This document shows positions 54,394-62,315 of a DNA stretch of 64,000 nucleotides, piece by piece; positions within the stretch are counted from its first letter, which is position 1; each line of letters starts with the position of its first letter. Made by a program: the position numbers and the translations under genes. Below the pieces are notes generated by a model that did no database searches, was not told the DNA's origin, and saw nothing but the letters and a program-made list of their open reading frames with translations. Source of the stretch: Nocardioides agri (GTDB lineage: Bacteria > Actinomycetota > Actinomycetes > Propionibacteriales > Nocardioidaceae); the NCBI RefSeq assembly GCF_013778305.1, contig NZ_JACEIC010000004.1, positions 62,001-126,000 on the forward strand, given 5' to 3'.

Positions 54394-57111
54394 ATGACCA
54401 CGACGGCAGCAGCGGCACCGGTCGATCCCGTCTCGGCCACCGCGGAGCAGGTGGCCACCGGTCTCGGGGTGGACCCGGCCCGGGGGTTGAGCGCCGACGA
54501 GGCGCGGTCGCGCCTCGCGTCGTACGGCGCCAACGTGCTGACCGGCGCGGCGAAGGAGCCGGCCTGGCGCGCGTTCCTGCGCCAGTACGAGGACTTCATG
54601 CAGCTGATCCTGCTGGGGGCCGCGGTCGTCAACCAGATCGTCACCCAGGACACCCCCACCACCGTCGTCCTCGCCGGCCTGACGGTCTTCAACGCGCTGA
54701 TCGGGCTCCGGCAGGAGTCCAAGGCCGAGGAGAGCGTCAAGGCGCTCTCGCAGATGATGAAGACCATCGCGCGGGTACGCCGCGACGGTCAGGCCGTCGA
54801 GATCGACGCCTCGGAGCTGGTGCCGGGCGACGTGGTGCTGATGGAGGCCGGCAACCGGGTCCCCGCCGACGGCCGGATCTCGCTCGCCGCGACGCTCGAG
54901 ATCGAGGAGGCCGCGCTCACCGGCGAGAGCCTCCCGGTCGGCAAGACGGCCGAGCCGGTGGCGGGCACCGACGTCCCGCTCGGCGACCGCATCTGCATGG
55001 CCTACATGAACACCTCGGTCACCCGTGGCCGTGGCGAGATGGTCGTGACGTCGACCGGCATGGGCACCGAGATCGGCCACATCGCCGACATGCTCGCCAA
55101 CACCGAGACCAGCAAGACACCGCTCCAGAAGCAGCTCGACTCGCTGTCGAAGATCATCGCGACGATCGCCGCGATCGCGCTGGTGCTCGTCGTGCTGCTG
55201 GGGCTCGCGCAGGGCGAGTCCTTCGACACGCTCTTCATCACCGGTGTCGCCCTGGCGGTCGCGGCCATCCCGACCGGGCTGCCCGCGGTCGTCACGGCGC
55301 TGCTCTCGATGGGCACCCGGGAGATCGCGAACCGGAACGCGATCGTCAAGCGACTCCCGGCGGTCGAGACGCTCGGGTCCACGTCGGCGATCTGCTCGGA
55401 CAAGACCGGCACGCTGACGCTCAACAAGATGACCGCCCGCGAGCTGGTGATCCCGGGGCACAACCGGTTCACGGTGACCGGGGAGGGCTACGGGACGACC
55501 GGCGACATCAACCACGTCGGCGGGCAGCAGGTCGACCTCGACCCCTACCTGCTGCCCATGGTGCTGTGCGCCGACGCGGTGCTCGACGGCGAGGCACTGA
55601 TCGGCGACCCGACCGAGGGCGCGCTGATCGTGCTGGGCGCGAAGGGCGGCCTCGACATCGCGGAGACCCGGGCCGCGCTCCCCCGTGTCGCCGAGGTGCC
55701 GTTCGACTCCGACTACAAGTTCATGGCGACGTTCCACGAGATGACCGGGGACGACGGCCGGCCGGTCGTGCGGTGCTACGTCAAGGGCGCTCCCGACGTG
55801 CTGATCGCGCGCGCCACGACGTACCGCACCCCCGAGGGCGTGCTGCAGCCGATCACCGACGACAACCGGCACCTCGCGCTCCAGGCCAACGACCAGATCG
55901 CCAACGCAGGCGAGCGGGTCATGGTGGTCGCGCAGCGCGACTTCCAGCCCGGGACGCTCCCCGCCGGCGACGAGCTGATCGGCCTGGTCCAGGAGCTGAC
56001 CCTGCTGGCCATGGTCGGGATCGTCGACCCGCCGCGGCCCGAGGCCAAGGCCGCGATCGCAGAGTGCCGCGAGGCCGGGATCCGGGTCCGGATGATCACC
56101 GGCGACCACGCCACGACGGCCGCCGCGATCGCCGGCGAGCTCGGCATCGAGGGGCGGGCGCTCACTGGCACCGAGTTCGCGGCGATGAGCGACGAGCAGC
56201 TGATCGACGAGATCGACCACATCGGCGTCATCGCGCGGGTGGCCCCCGAGGACAAGGTGCGCCTGGTGCGGATCCTCAAGGAGAAGGACAACGTCGTCGC
56301 GATGACGGGCGACGGCGTCAACGACGCGCCCGCCCTCAAGACCGCCGACATCGGCGTCGCGATGGGCATCACCGGCACCGAGGTCTCCAAGGAGGCCGCG
56401 GTCATGATCCTGACCGACGACAACTTCGCGACGATCGTCAGCGCGGTCTCCTACGGACGGACGCTCTACGACAACCTGCTGAAGTACCTGCGCTTCCAGA
56501 TGTCGACGCTGGTCGCCTACATCGCGATCTTCGTCGTGGCCGGCCTCCTCGACATCGCCGCGGGCTCGCCGCTGAACCCGATGCAGATCCTCTGGCTCAA
56601 CATGGTCGTCGACATCCCGCTGGCGGTCGCGCTCGGGTTCGACGACGCCGCCAAGGGGCTGATGAGGCGGCCGCCACGACCGGTCGGGGCACCCGTGCTG
56701 TCGCGCAACAACTGGTTCCGCCTCTGCGGGCAGGGCGCCGTCATGACGATCGGCGCGCTCGCGGCGTACCAGATCGGCGACCACGAGGGCGACGCGATCC
56801 TGGCCTCGACCATGCTGCTCACCACGCTCTCGCTCTTCCACCTCTTCGCCGCACTGCTCTCGCGCGACCAGGTCAACACGGTCTTCGACCGCGACAGCTT
56901 CCCGGGCGTCCTCCAGCTGCGCCGCTACGGCCTCGCCGTGGTCGCGATCATCGCGATCACGGGCCTCGACATCCTCCAGCGGATCTTCGACACGACCTCG
57001 CTGACCTTCAACCAGTGGTGCATCTGCCTCGGCATCGCGGCCTCGATCATCGTGACCGAGGAGATCGTGAAGTTCTTCGTCCGTCGCGCCGCGCCCGAGG
57101 CGGCGGCATGA
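54394..57111 (+). CDS. P-type cation-transporting ATPase (P2-like) with altered ion site
   Basis: This 905-residue P-type ATPase has an N-terminal cation-ATPase domain, TGES (176-179), phosphorylation site DKTGT (336-340), TGDGVND hinge and about ten membrane helices. Compared with the Ca pump, the M4 motif PEGLP reads PTGLP (293-297). The M5 positions for Asn768 and Glu771 appear as Leu and Tyr, while M6 keeps Asn and Asp (LNMVVD). The ion is therefore probably not calcium. It is driven by operator site C and is the first gene of a four-gene coupled unit (ATGA overlap with the CYTH gene). Confidence 0.92.
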   Translation: MTTTAAAAPVDPVSATAEQVATGLGVDPARGLSADEARSRLASYGANVLTGAAKEPAWRAFLRQYEDFMQLILLGAAVVNQIVTQDTPTTVVLAGLTVFNALIGLRQESKAEESVKALSQMMKTIARVRRDGQAVEIDASELVPGDVVLMEAGNRVPADGRISLAATLEIEEAALTGESLPVGKTAEPVAGTDVPLGDRICMAYMNTSVTRGRGEMVVTSTGMGTEIGHIADMLANTETSKTPLQKQLDSLSKIIATIAAIALVLVVLLGLAQGESFDTLFITGVALAVAAIPTGLPAVVTALLSMGTREIANRNAIVKRLPAVETLGSTSAICSDKTGTLTLNKMTARELVIPGHNRFTVTGEGYGTTGDINHVGGQQVDLDPYLLPMVLCADAVLDGEALIGDPTEGALIVLGAKGGLDIAETRAALPRVAEVPFDSDYKFMATFHEMTGDDGRPVVRCYVKGAPDVLIARATTYRTPEGVLQPITDDNRHLALQANDQIANAGERVMVVAQRDFQPGTLPAGDELIGLVQELTLLAMVGIVDPPRPEAKAAIAECREAGIRVRMITGDHATTAAAIAGELGIEGRALTGTEFAAMSDEQLIDEIDHIGVIARVAPEDKVRLVRILKEKDNVVAMTGDGVNDAPALKTADIGVAMGITGTEVSKEAAVMILTDDNFATIVSAVSYGRTLYDNLLKYLRFQMSTLVAYIAIFVVAGLLDIAAGSPLNPMQILWLNMVVDIPLAVALGFDDAAKGLMRRPPRPVGAPVLSRNNWFRLCGQGAVMTIGALAAYQIGDHEGDAILASTMLLTTLSLFHLFAALLSRDQVNTVFDRDSFPGVLQLRRYGLAVVAIIAITGLDILQRIFDTTSLTFNQWCICLGIAASIIVTEEIVKFFVRRAAPEAAA

Positions 57112-57878
57112 CCACGCTGCCGACGTACGACGCGGAGCAGCTCGGCGCGCTGCTGCGGGTGATCCCCGACGTCGACGCGGTCGAGCTCAAGCTGACGGTG
57201 CCGGGCGCCGACCACGGCCGGGTGCTCAGCGCGCTGGGGATCGACTCGCTCGACGCCGAGATCCGCCAGGTCGCGTTCGTCGACACGCGCGACCTGCGGC
57301 TGTCCGACGCGGGCCTGGTCCTGCGCGCCCGGCGGACCCAGCGCAAGCCGGCCGACGTGACGGTCAAGCTCCGCCCGATGCTGCCGGCGGACGCGCCCGA
57401 GGACCTGCGCGACGAGGACGGCTTCAAGGTGGAGGTCGACGCGTCGCCGGCCGGATTCACCTGCTCGTGCTCGCTCACCGCCGAAGTCGCCGACCGCAAG
57501 GTCAAGGCGCTGCTCAGCGGGCAGGCGCCGCTCGCGGAGGCGCTCACCGACGAGCAGCGCGGCCTGGTCGCGGACCGGCTCCCCGACGGGGTCGAGCTCG
57601 CCGACCTGGAGGTGCTGGGACCGCTCACGCTGCTGAAGGCGAAGTTCGAGCCCGACGGCTTCGCGCACCGGATGGTCGCCGAGCTGTGGTTCCTGCCCGA
57701 CGGCTCGCGGATCCTCGAGCTGTCGACGAAGGCCGAGCCGATCCGGGCGTTCCAGCTCGCCGCGGAGACCAAGGTCTTCCTCGCCGAGCACGGCGTCGAC
57801 CTCAGCGCCCCGCAGGAGACCAAGACCCGCACAGCCCTGGCCGCGCTCGTGGCCGCACTCGACAAGGAGAACCGATGA
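57108..57878 (+). CDS. CYTH-like domain protein
   Basis: This 256-residue protein resembles the CYTH (triphosphate tunnel) fold: VELKLTVPG near the N-terminus in place of ExExK, VLRARRTQRKPADVTVKLRP, DGFKVEVD and a late ELSTK segment. Active CYTH enzymes hydrolyse triphosphates or polyphosphate; the first acidic pair is reduced here, so activity is uncertain. It overlaps the ATPase and the DUF1269 gene by 4 nt each. Confidence 0.8.
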   Translation: MTTLPTYDAEQLGALLRVIPDVDAVELKLTVPGADHGRVLSALGIDSLDAEIRQVAFVDTRDLRLSDAGLVLRARRTQRKPADVTVKLRPMLPADAPEDLRDEDGFKVEVDASPAGFTCSCSLTAEVADRKVKALLSGQAPLAEALTDEQRGLVADRLPDGVELADLEVLGPLTLLKAKFEPDGFAHRMVAELWFLPDGSRILELSTKAEPIRAFQLAAETKVFLAEHGVDLSAPQETKTRTALAALVAALDKENR

Positions 57879-58363
57879 CGACCTTCACGGTGTGGAAGTT
57901 CGAGGATGCAGACGGCGCCGCCCGGGCGGAGTCCTCACTCAAGGCCGCGGCCGGCGAGGGTCTGGTGACGATCGTCGACCACGCGATCGTCAGCTGGCCG
58001 GAGCGCGCCGACAAGCCCACCCTCGAGCACAAGCACGACAGCCCCAAGCGCGGCGCCGCCTGGGGTGCGCTCTGGGGCATCCTCGGGGGTGCGCTGTTCG
58101 CGATCCCCGTCGCGGGCCTCGCTCTGGGTGCCGGCATCGGCGCGCTGGCGAAGGCCACCGACGGCACCGGGATCACCAAGGCCGACCTCGAGCGGATCCG
58201 GACCGAGGTCGTGCCTGGCACCTCCGCGCTCTTCCTGGTCACCGACTCCGCGGACCTCGATCGTCTCGGCGAGCGCTTCCACGGCCGCGACAGCACCCTG
58301 ATCAGCACCAACCTCACCGAGGCGGAGCGAGCGACCCTGCTGGAGACGTTCGGCGGTGCCTGA
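57875..58363 (+). CDS. DUF1269 family protein
   Basis: This 162-residue protein is of the DUF1269 type: an alpha/beta domain is interrupted by a glycine-rich hydrophobic hairpin (about 65-95, GALWGILGGALFAIPVAGLALGAGIGALA), followed by VPGTSALFLVTDSADLDRL. It is likely membrane-associated. DUF1269 and DUF6325 proteins have a similar overall plan, so two such modules occur in this regulon. Its function is unknown. It is translationally coupled to its neighbours. Confidence 0.88.
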   Translation: MTTFTVWKFEDADGAARAESSLKAAAGEGLVTIVDHAIVSWPERADKPTLEHKHDSPKRGAAWGALWGILGGALFAIPVAGLALGAGIGALAKATDGTGITKADLERIRTEVVPGTSALFLVTDSADLDRLGERFHGRDSTLISTNLTEAERATLLETFGGA

Positions 58364-58850
58364 GCACACCCGCGCGGACCCCTTCGGGCTGTTCGCGGGG
58401 GGCGAGGGCACGATCACGGGCACCGTCGTCTCCGCGGCGGTGCTGGCGTACGCCGGCGACGACACCGGGTCGTTGATCCGGCTGTGCCTCACGGTCTTCG
58501 CCACGGTCGCCGTCTACTGGCTCGCCCACCTGCACGCCGAGACGATCGGGAGCGCGCTCACCCACGCCCACCACCCCCGCGCGGCGCTCCAGCACGCGAT
58601 GGGTGAGACGTGGCCGATCCTGGGCGCGTCGGCCGCCCCGATCGCCGCGCTGGTCGCCGCCACGCTGGTCGGTGCGGAGCTCCGGACCGCCGCCTGGATC
58701 GCGCTGTGGATCTGCATCCTGCTGCTGGTCGGCTACAGCTACATCGCCGGCCTGCGGGGCGGACTGGACCTCCGCGGCCGGATCGGCAGCGCGGCCGCCG
58801 GCCTCGGGCTGGGCCTGCTGGTCGTGGCGCTCAAGGTCGCGCTGCACTGA
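58356..58850 (+). CDS. polytopic membrane protein, function unknown
   Basis: This 164-residue protein has about five hydrophobic segments, a histidine-rich stretch between the second and third (HLHAETIGSALTHAHHPR) and a basic loop before the last helix. GTG 58356 lies inside the end of the DUF1269 gene (8-nt overlap). I do not recognise the family. It is the last gene of the ATPase unit; operator site D begins 6 nt after its stop. Confidence 0.78.
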   Translation: MPEHTRADPFGLFAGGEGTITGTVVSAAVLAYAGDDTGSLIRLCLTVFATVAVYWLAHLHAETIGSALTHAHHPRAALQHAMGETWPILGASAAPIAALVAATLVGAELRTAAWIALWICILLLVGYSYIAGLRGGLDLRGRIGSAAAGLGLGLLVVALKVALH

Positions 58851-58855
58851 TCGCT

Positions 58856-58886
58856 CACCCCTTGCGGGGTGGTGCCGGGCCACCCG
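58856..58886 (+). promoter_or_regulatory. CACCCC-N4-GGGGTG-N10-ACCCG operator, site D
   Basis: CACCCC (58856-58861), TTGC, GGGGTG (58866-58871), ten bases, ACCCG (58882-58886), then 12 bases and GATCAGG, as at site C. It lies 33 nt before ATG 58920. Confidence 0.85.
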
Positions 58887-58919
58887 CCGCGCGGCGATGA
58901 TCAGGGCCGGGGTGATGAC

Positions 58920-59528
58920 ATGTCGGACGCGTTGCGGCTCACGGACACACCGGACCTCGACCTGCTCGAGTACGTCCTGGTGTCCGCGCCGTCGGTCTCG
59001 GGCCTCGACCAGGTCGCCGCCGCCGCCGCGGAGCTCGTGACCGGCGGCGTGATCCGGCTGGTCGACGTGGTGGGGCTGGTCCGGGCCGACGACGAGGCGG
59101 GCGTCCGGGTCGTGCGGCTCGAGGACGCGCCGCCGCTCGCCGCTCTCGCCGCGCTCGCCGACGGCGGCGTGCTGCTCAGCCGCCACGACGTCGAGCTCGC
59201 CGCCGTGACGCTCGCACCCGGCGACGCGGCCCTGCTGCTGCTCGTCGAGGACTGCTGGGCCTCCGCCCTGTCCTCCGCCGCCCGCCGCTCGGGGGGCCGG
59301 CTCACCGCGGGCGAGCGAGTCGGGCGTGACCGGGTGCTCGCCGCCCTCGACGAGCCCGGGCGGACCGACCTCCTGGACCGCAGCCCGCTCGGGACCGCGC
59401 GCCGGACCGGCGCCGCGCCGCTGGTCGACCAGGTCGCTCAGGTGCGCAAGCTCGCCCACCTCGTCGAGCGGGGGCTGCTCTCGCTCGACCAGTACGAGGT
59501 TCAGCGACGCCGGGTGCTCGAGGCCTGA
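58920..59528 (+). CDS. DUF6325-SHOCT fusion protein
   Basis: This 202-residue protein has an N-terminal DUF6325-like domain (about 12-145, LLEYVLVSAPS, GGVIRLVDVVGLVRADDEAG, ALLLLVEDCWASAL) and a C-terminal SHOCT helix pair (about 172-201, VAQVRKLAHLVERGLLSLDQYEVQRRRVL). The same two modules are separate genes at 53825 and 53493. ATG 58920 follows operator site D. Its last 28 nt overlap the 3' end of the convergent LAL gene. Function unknown. Confidence 0.85.
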   Translation: MSDALRLTDTPDLDLLEYVLVSAPSVSGLDQVAAAAAELVTGGVIRLVDVVGLVRADDEAGVRVVRLEDAPPLAALAALADGGVLLSRHDVELAAVTLAPGDAALLLLVEDCWASALSSAARRSGGRLTAGERVGRDRVLAALDEPGRTDLLDRSPLGTARRTGAAPLVDQVAQVRKLAHLVERGLLSLDQYEVQRRRVLEA

Positions 59529-62188
59529 GCCGTCCGGCGCAGGCTGGTCAGCGCCCGCGCGGTCTCCGCCGCCTCCGCCCGCGAGGCGACGCCGAGCTTC
59601 CGGTAGATGACCTTGAGGTGGAACTTCAGCGTGTTGATCGAGATGAAGAGCTCGTCGGCGATCTCGCGCAGCGTCAGCCGGCTGGGCAGCAGCCGCAGCA
59701 CCTCGAGCTCGCGCTCGGTGAGCGGCTCCAGCGGCGCGACCGCCGCGGCGGTCGCGCCCACGGCTCCCGGGACGGCGGCGCGCCGCAACCTCGCCAGCCA
59801 GGAGCCCGGGGCGCGCCACGCGAGCCGCTCGACCGCCTCGACCAGGTCGGGCCCCTCCGAGGCGAGCGTCTGCACCAGGTCCTGGGCGGCGGCCTGCCGG
59901 ACCGCCTCCAGCAGGAGCCGCTCCGCCTCCGCCTGGTCGCCGGTGGTGCGCGACGAGAGCGCGTCGAGCAGCACCCGGTGCCGCACCGACCGCGGCTCCG
60001 CGGTCTTGAGCGTGTCGCCGGCCAGGCCGGTCTCGCCGGTCGCCAGCAGCACCCGGGCCCGACACACCGGACCCCAGAAGCCGTCCTCCACCTGGGCGGC
60101 CCACCACCGGGCCTCCTCGACCTCGCCCGACGCGAGCGCGAGGCCGGCGCCGGCCCGGCTCAGCCACGCCCGTGAGCCGGCGCCGGAGACGTCGGTCTCG
60201 ACGATCTCGGCGGCCCGGCCGAACGCCTCGCGGGCACCGTCGAGGTCGTCACTGTCGATCCGGGCGTAGGTCAGCTCCAGGCACGCCAGCAGCCGGGCGT
60301 ACGGCGTGGTCTCGGTCTCGTCCTCGACCAGCTCCAGCAGGAGCGGCTGGGCCGCGCCGAGGTCGCCGAGCTCTCGGTGCGCGGCCGCCTCGGCCAGCGA
60401 GAGCTCCGTGCGCAGCACCGCCAGGTTGTCGACCTCGCAGGCGCCCCGCGCGCCGGCGACGATGCGCAGCGCGTCGACGGGTCGGCCGGCGAGGGCGTCA
60501 CCCAGGGCGCGGATGCCCTCGAGCGCGAGCCGCTGCTCGGGCGTCACCGTGAGCGCGGCGACGGCCGTGCGGGTGGTGCGGCTGGACTCGTCCCACTGCT
60601 CGTCGAGGGCGAGGTCGCGGGCGACCAGGCTCCACGCGCTGCGACCGAGCGGGTCCAGCCACCAGGCGTCGCCCAACGTGTCGAGGGCGGCTCGGGCGAG
60701 GCCGGCCCCGTCGTTCCAGCTGCCGCGGAGGGTCGCGGCGATCGACTCCAGCACCGCCAGGCGCGCCGAGCGGGTGCCGTCGATCTGCGCGCCGTCGCCG
60801 GCCCAGGCGCCGAGGAAGTCCACCATCTCCAGGAAGCGGCGCCGGTCCACGAGCAGGTGGCACCAGGCCAGCTCGACGGTCGCGTCGAGGTCCCCGGAGG
60901 CGACGCTCTCGGGGATCGCGGCCAGCGTGCGCACGATCGTGCTCTCGTGGCCTCCGTCGGAGAGCGCGGCCACCTCGGCGGCGAGCAGCCGCAGCGCCTC
61001 GCGCGGTCGGCCCGCGCGCAGCCAGTGCTCGAGCGCCGAGACCGACTGGCCGTGCGCCTCGTGCCAGCCGGCGGCCCAGCCGTGCAGCTGGGTGAGCCGC
61101 TCCGGCGACCGCTTCGCGACCAGCGACCGCAGCACCTCGCGGACCAGCGCGTGCATCTCGAACGCGCCGGAGGGCTCGATGCGGGTGAGGAACAGCCCGC
61201 GCGCCTCCGCCCGCGCGAGCTGGTCGACCGCGTCCGGCCGCGACGCGAGGATCTGGGCGAGCCCAGGGTCGATCCGGTCGACCACCGAGGTGGCGAGCAG
61301 GAGGTCGACCAGCCCCGGCGGCTCGGAGGGGAGGATCTCCTGCCAGACGTAGTCCTCGAGGTAGTGGTGGTCCCCGTCGTGGCTCGGCACGAAGAGGTCG
61401 CCCTGGGCGTGCGACGAGCGCGCCGCGAGGGCCGCGAGCTGGATGCTGGCCGCCCAGCCGCCTGCCCGGGCCGCGACCTCGTCGAGGAGCTCCGGGGCGA
61501 GCGTGGGCACGAGGCGGGAGAGCATCGTCGAGGCCTCGGCGTAGGAGAAGCGGAGCTCGGCGAAGTGCACCTCCCCCATCTGGCCGCGCGCCCGCAGCCG
61601 GTGCACGGGCAGCCGCGGCGCCCGGCGGCTGGCGATGACGACGTGCAGCCACGACGGGAGGTGCTGGACGAAGAGCGCCAGCGACGTCGCGACCGACTCC
61701 TCCTCGTCGACCAGCTGGAGGTCGTCGAGCACGAGCACCGCGTCGCCGGCCGCGCGGCTCTCGAGGTCGTCGAGCAGCACCCCGACCGCCTCATGCAGCC
61801 CGCCCGGCAGCCGCAGCAGGTCGGCGCAGCCGGCCGCGCAGCCCGGGGCGACGCCCTCGAGCGCGGCCAGCACGCCGCGCCAGAGCTGCACGGGGTCACG
61901 GTCGGTCTCGTCGAGCGAGAGCCAGGCGTGCGGCAGCTCGGAGGCCGCCGCCCAGCTGCGCAGCAGGGAGGTCTTGCCGGACCCGGCCGGCGCCACCACG
62001 AGCGTCAGCGGCGCGGCCACCGCCTGGTCGAGCAGGGCGTGCAGGCGCGGGCGCTCCACCAGGTACGCCGGGTTGACGGCCGGGCGCAGCTTGGACTGGA
62101 AGATCGCCGAGCGGGCCGACCGGGACTGGGCGGCGAGCAGCGCCATGCCGTCCGCGGGCGTCCCTCCGCGCGCTCCCTCGCTCGTCAC
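59501..62188 (-). CDS. LAL-type (MalT-like) LuxR family transcriptional regulator
   Basis: This 895-residue STAND ATPase regulator has Walker A APAGSGKT (about 71-78), Walker B VLVLDDLQ, a winged-helix/TPR-like sensor region and a C-terminal LuxR helix-turn-helix (about 830-885, LTERELEVLRLLPSRLTLREIADELFI with FISINTLKFHLK). Such proteins activate transcription after binding an inducer and ATP. GTG 62188 has GAGAGGGG upstream. It stands at the end of the cluster whose promoters carry the CACCCC-GGGGTG sites, so it is the obvious candidate activator. The G-rich half-site also resembles the MalT box. Confidence 0.93.
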   Translation of the reverse strand: MTSEGARGGTPADGMALLAAQSRSARSAIFQSKLRPAVNPAYLVERPRLHALLDQAVAAPLTLVVAPAGSGKTSLLRSWAAASELPHAWLSLDETDRDPVQLWRGVLAALEGVAPGCAAGCADLLRLPGGLHEAVGVLLDDLESRAAGDAVLVLDDLQLVDEEESVATSLALFVQHLPSWLHVVIASRRAPRLPVHRLRARGQMGEVHFAELRFSYAEASTMLSRLVPTLAPELLDEVAARAGGWAASIQLAALAARSSHAQGDLFVPSHDGDHHYLEDYVWQEILPSEPPGLVDLLLATSVVDRIDPGLAQILASRPDAVDQLARAEARGLFLTRIEPSGAFEMHALVREVLRSLVAKRSPERLTQLHGWAAGWHEAHGQSVSALEHWLRAGRPREALRLLAAEVAALSDGGHESTIVRTLAAIPESVASGDLDATVELAWCHLLVDRRRFLEMVDFLGAWAGDGAQIDGTRSARLAVLESIAATLRGSWNDGAGLARAALDTLGDAWWLDPLGRSAWSLVARDLALDEQWDESSRTTRTAVAALTVTPEQRLALEGIRALGDALAGRPVDALRIVAGARGACEVDNLAVLRTELSLAEAAAHRELGDLGAAQPLLLELVEDETETTPYARLLACLELTYARIDSDDLDGAREAFGRAAEIVETDVSGAGSRAWLSRAGAGLALASGEVEEARWWAAQVEDGFWGPVCRARVLLATGETGLAGDTLKTAEPRSVRHRVLLDALSSRTTGDQAEAERLLLEAVRQAAAQDLVQTLASEGPDLVEAVERLAWRAPGSWLARLRRAAVPGAVGATAAAVAPLEPLTERELEVLRLLPSRLTLREIADELFISINTLKFHLKVIYRKLGVASRAEAAETARALTSLRRTAQASSTRRR

Positions 62189-62223
62189 CGCACCCCTCTC
62201 GCGAGTCCGTGACCTCCATGAGA

Positions 62224-62252
62224 CCCCACCCGAACGGGTTGGACCTCACCCG
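62224..62252 (-). promoter_or_regulatory. two GGGTG half-sites upstream of the LAL gene
   Basis: On the minus strand CGGGTGAGG (62252-62244) and CGGGTGGGG (62232-62224) lie 20 bp apart in the same orientation, about two helical turns. They share the core of the regulon operator and suggest autoregulation. The right half-site and ACCCGTT make a partial palindrome. Confidence 0.55.
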
Positions 62253-62263
62253 AAATGCACGAA

Positions 62264-62289
62264 GAGCCCGTGCCGGGCGGCGCGGGCTC
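62264..62289 (-). terminator. terminator after katG
   Basis: GAGCCCG (62264-62270) pairs with CGGGCTC (62283-62289); three more pairs inside give a stem of about 11 bp with one wobble. On the minus strand a moderately T-rich tail follows. Confidence 0.65.
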
Positions 62290-62315
62290 CCCGTGTGCAG
62301 GGGTGGTGCGATCGG

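Noticed and set aside
62224..62252. A fifth full CACCCC-N4-GGGGTG-N10-ACCCG operator upstream of the LAL gene
   Set aside because: The inverted pair and spacing do not fit. Only single GGGTG-type half-sites can be supported, so it is listed separately as possible autoregulation.
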